The notes below the pieces were generated by a model. It did no database searches and was not told where the DNA came from. It worked only from the letters and a program-made list of their open reading frames with translations. A DNA stretch of 45,771 nucleotides from an uncultured Spartobacteria bacterium (GTDB taxonomy: Bacteria > Verrucomicrobiota > Verrucomicrobiia > Chthoniobacterales > Chthoniobacteraceae): assembly GCA_903882875.1 (NCBI GenBank), contig CAIRYQ010000075.1, positions 1-45,771 on the forward strand, read 5' to 3'. Shown here piece after piece: positions 45,552 through 45,771 of this stretch (positions are counted from its first letter, which is position 1; each line of letters starts with the position of its first letter). The position numbers and the translations under genes were made by a program.

Positions 45552-45771
45552 ATGAGTCTCGAAGGCCAGCGCCTCGGCGAATTTGAAATCCTTGAACGCC
45601 TTGGGCAGGGCGGGATGGGCGCTGTCTATAAGGCGCGGCAGGTGACGCTCGAACAGCGTCCGCGCCGCATGAGTCTCGAAGGCCAGCGCCTCGGCGAATT
45701 TGAAATCCTTGAACGCCTTGGGCAGGGCGGGATGGGCGCTGTCTATAAGGCGCGGCAGGTGACGCTCGAAC
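45538..45771 (+). repeat. Exact 117-base tandem duplication at the window end
   Basis: Bases 45538-45654 and 45655-45771 are identical. The unit begins AGCGTCCGCGCCGCATGAGT, so it carries 14 bases of leader plus the first kinase codons. 117 is divisible by three, so the kinase frame stays open across the junction. The second unit ends exactly at the last base, which is suspicious of contig-end assembly behaviour. Confidence 0.9.
45552..45771 (+). CDS. Ser/Thr protein kinase, N-terminal part, truncated by window end
   Basis: The frame opens at ATG 45552 with [19 protein letters not shown], followed by the glycine-rich loop [17 protein letters not shown]. This is the start of a Hanks-type (PknB-like) Ser/Thr kinase, common in this superphylum. 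No lysine/VAIK, HRD or DFG motif is reached. After about 34 residues the protein continues through EQRPRR into a second identical start, caused by the 117-base repeat, so the predicted N-terminus is duplicated. A natural kinase would be expected to continue past VTLEQRP into the ALK strand. Whether the duplication is real or from assembly cannot be decided. Confidence 0.7.
   Translation, partial: MSLEGQRLGEFEILERLGQGGMGAVYKARQVTLEQRPRRMSLEGQRLGEFEILERLGQGGMGAVYKARQVTLE

Overview
The window looks like a chromosomal segment of a GC-rich member of the Planctomycetes-Verrucomicrobia-Chlamydiae superphylum, most likely Verrucomicrobiota. The grounds are several planctomycete-type cytochrome proteins (PSCyt/PSD families, DUF1549/1553 and DUF1587/1592/1588/1585), their DUF1552 partners, a flotillin-like FloA, and many exported proteins of unknown role, alongside ordinary bacterial housekeeping genes. 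No rRNA, tRNA, CRISPR array, integrase or transposase was seen.

Left part, minus strand (1-20594). Read in the direction of transcription: pgi, glnD, purF, a small SUKH plus antitoxin/toxin cluster, purM, kdgK, a large PSCyt/DUF1549-LamG-DUF1553 gene cut by one in-frame TAA stop, a lipid-type SAM methyltransferase, floA with a coupled membrane-anchored partner, and a 1337-residue exported propeller protein. Beyond that lie about 440 bases with no recognisable gene and a truncated DUF1552 remnant at the left edge. Short gaps and 4-base overlaps suggest several operons.

Middle part, plus strand (20757-40585). An L,D-transpeptidase lipoprotein and a rhodanese protein are followed by a roughly 19 kb run of exported proteins: PSC cytochrome, DUF1552, two related proteins built from repeated small beta modules, a second PSC cytochrome, an alpha/beta hydrolase, a GH5-like glycosidase, a hydrolase-CapA fusion, an 838-residue protein of unknown family, a second DUF1552 and a leucine-rich-repeat protein. 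The two PSC/DUF1552 pairs look like copies of one module, the second holding carbohydrate-active cargo. I infer a surface or periplasmic system for handling a polysaccharide. This is the least described and most interesting part of the window.

Right part (40702-45771). On the minus strand tig, clpP and clpX (protein folding and quality control) are followed by gmd (GDP-mannose 4,6-dehydratase). Divergent from tig is the start of a Ser/Thr protein kinase gene. The last 234 bases are an exact 117-base unit present twice, ending exactly at the window edge, which may be an assembly artefact.
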